The position numbers were made by a program, and so were the translations under genes. Below are positions 13,196 through 13,439 of a stretch of 13,439 nt of DNA, one piece after another. The notes below the pieces were generated by a model, which saw only the letters and a program-made list of their open reading frames with translations, searched no databases and was not told the DNA's origin. How positions within the stretch are numbered: the stretch's first letter is position 1; each line of letters opens with the position of its first letter. The stretch lies in assembly GCA_900550625.1 (NCBI GenBank), contig URSW01000027.1:1-13439 (forward strand), written 5' to 3'. This stretch comes from an uncultured Eubacteriales bacterium (GTDB taxonomy: Bacteria; Bacillota; Clostridia; Oscillospirales; CAG-272).

Positions 13196-13439
13196 TAGGA
13201 AACGCTTTATTTTTTTTGACGGAGTTTTCTCGAATTCCTCACTGCGTATTTCGAATTTTCCGATGTGCTTGTACGACGGAAGGGAACGGTTTATTTTAGC
13301 GATACCTTCTTTTATGCGTTCGCTGAGCGCGGAATAATCGCTGTCTTCTGCGATTTCGGGAACGATTATCGCAACTATGGTAACTCCGTTTTCGCCTTCT
13401 CGTGAGAGAACAACGGATTCCCTGACCTCGGGGAGGCGT
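13187..13439 (-). CDS. AMP-dependent acyl ligase, C-terminal end (partial)
   Basis: An open frame on the - strand enters from the right edge and ends at TAA (13187-13189), giving 83 visible residues. It opens RLPEVRESVVLSREGENG, then has VTIVAIIVPEI and INRSLPSYKHIGKFEIRSEEF, and ends EKTPSKKIKRFLLH. This is the C-terminal mobile domain of the ANL superfamily (acyl-CoA or acyl-ACP synthetases), and the Lys-rich end carries the A10-type lysine motif. The N-terminal AMP-binding core lies outside the window, so the substrate cannot be read. Being just upstream of an ACP suggests it loads an acyl group onto that carrier. An alternative is an ordinary long-chain acyl-CoA ligase. Confidence 0.85.
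   Translation of the reverse strand, partial: RLPEVRESVVLSREGENGVTIVAIIVPEIAEDSDYSALSERIKEGIAKINRSLPSYKHIGKFEIRSEEFEKTPSKKIKRFLLH

Overview
The window looks like chromosomal DNA of a spore-forming, low-to-mid GC member of the Clostridia (Firmicutes). The evidence is a complete ctsR-mcsA-mcsB-clpC heat-shock operon with CtsR operators, a MecA adaptor, a SleC-type spore cortex-lytic locus, TmcAL, DUF1540 and DUF2500 proteins, strong Shine-Dalgarno sequences and sigma-A type promoters. By eye the composition is near 50% GC, which suggests an uncultured Oscillospirales/Eubacteriales-like lineage rather than a classical AT-rich Clostridium. That placement is inference. I see no phage, IS element, CRISPR array, tRNA or rRNA.

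Layout, left to right. (1) 1-490, + strand: the 3' end of an unrecognised gene, coupled to a small membrane-anchored DUF2500 protein. (2) 491-855: intergenic, holding a strong terminator and a candidate sporulation (sigma-E-like) promoter. (3) 856-2938: three co-directional genes. The first two are the two halves of a SleC-type cortex-lytic protein encoded separately: an N-terminal beta-sandwich protein and a SpoIID-like lytic domain with three peptidoglycan-binding repeats. The third is a single free-standing peptidoglycan-binding domain. A terminator follows. (4) 3039-7821: the CtsR regulon operon, with a sigma-A promoter flanked by two CtsR operators in opposite orientation, then ctsR, mcsA, mcsB and clpC. 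(5) 7796-9265: tmcAL (with its own promoter inside the clpC tail), a perfect terminator hairpin, and a Cys-rich DUF1540 mini-protein. (6) 9266-9857: about 590 bp with no credible protein gene but with palindromes, two promoter-like sites, a diverged 47-bp direct repeat that forms hairpins, and terminator-like ends. I read this as one or two candidate small structured RNAs. (7) 9820-11133, - strand: mecA (own promoter and terminator) and an Sfp-type phosphopantetheinyl transferase. (8) 11134-12077: a hairpin-rich divergent intergenic region, then a cytidylate-kinase-like gene on the + strand with its own promoter and a roughly 120-nt leader. (9) 12071-13439, - strand: a WecG/TagA/CpsF glycosyltransferase, an acyl carrier protein (own promoter) and the 3' end of an AMP-dependent acyl ligase.

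How the genes work together. CtsR represses its own operon. McsA and McsB (protein arginine kinase) tag proteins with phospho-arginine for ClpC (with ClpP, which lies elsewhere), and MecA is the alternative ClpC adaptor, so both ways of loading ClpC are encoded within about 7.5 kb. On the - strand the acyl ligase, ACP and phosphopantetheinyl transferase form a plausible acyl-activation and carrier set next to a cell-wall glycosyltransferase. The SleC-like trio would act during spore germination or cortex hydrolysis. The least explained part of the window is the 9.3-9.8 kb intergenic region.
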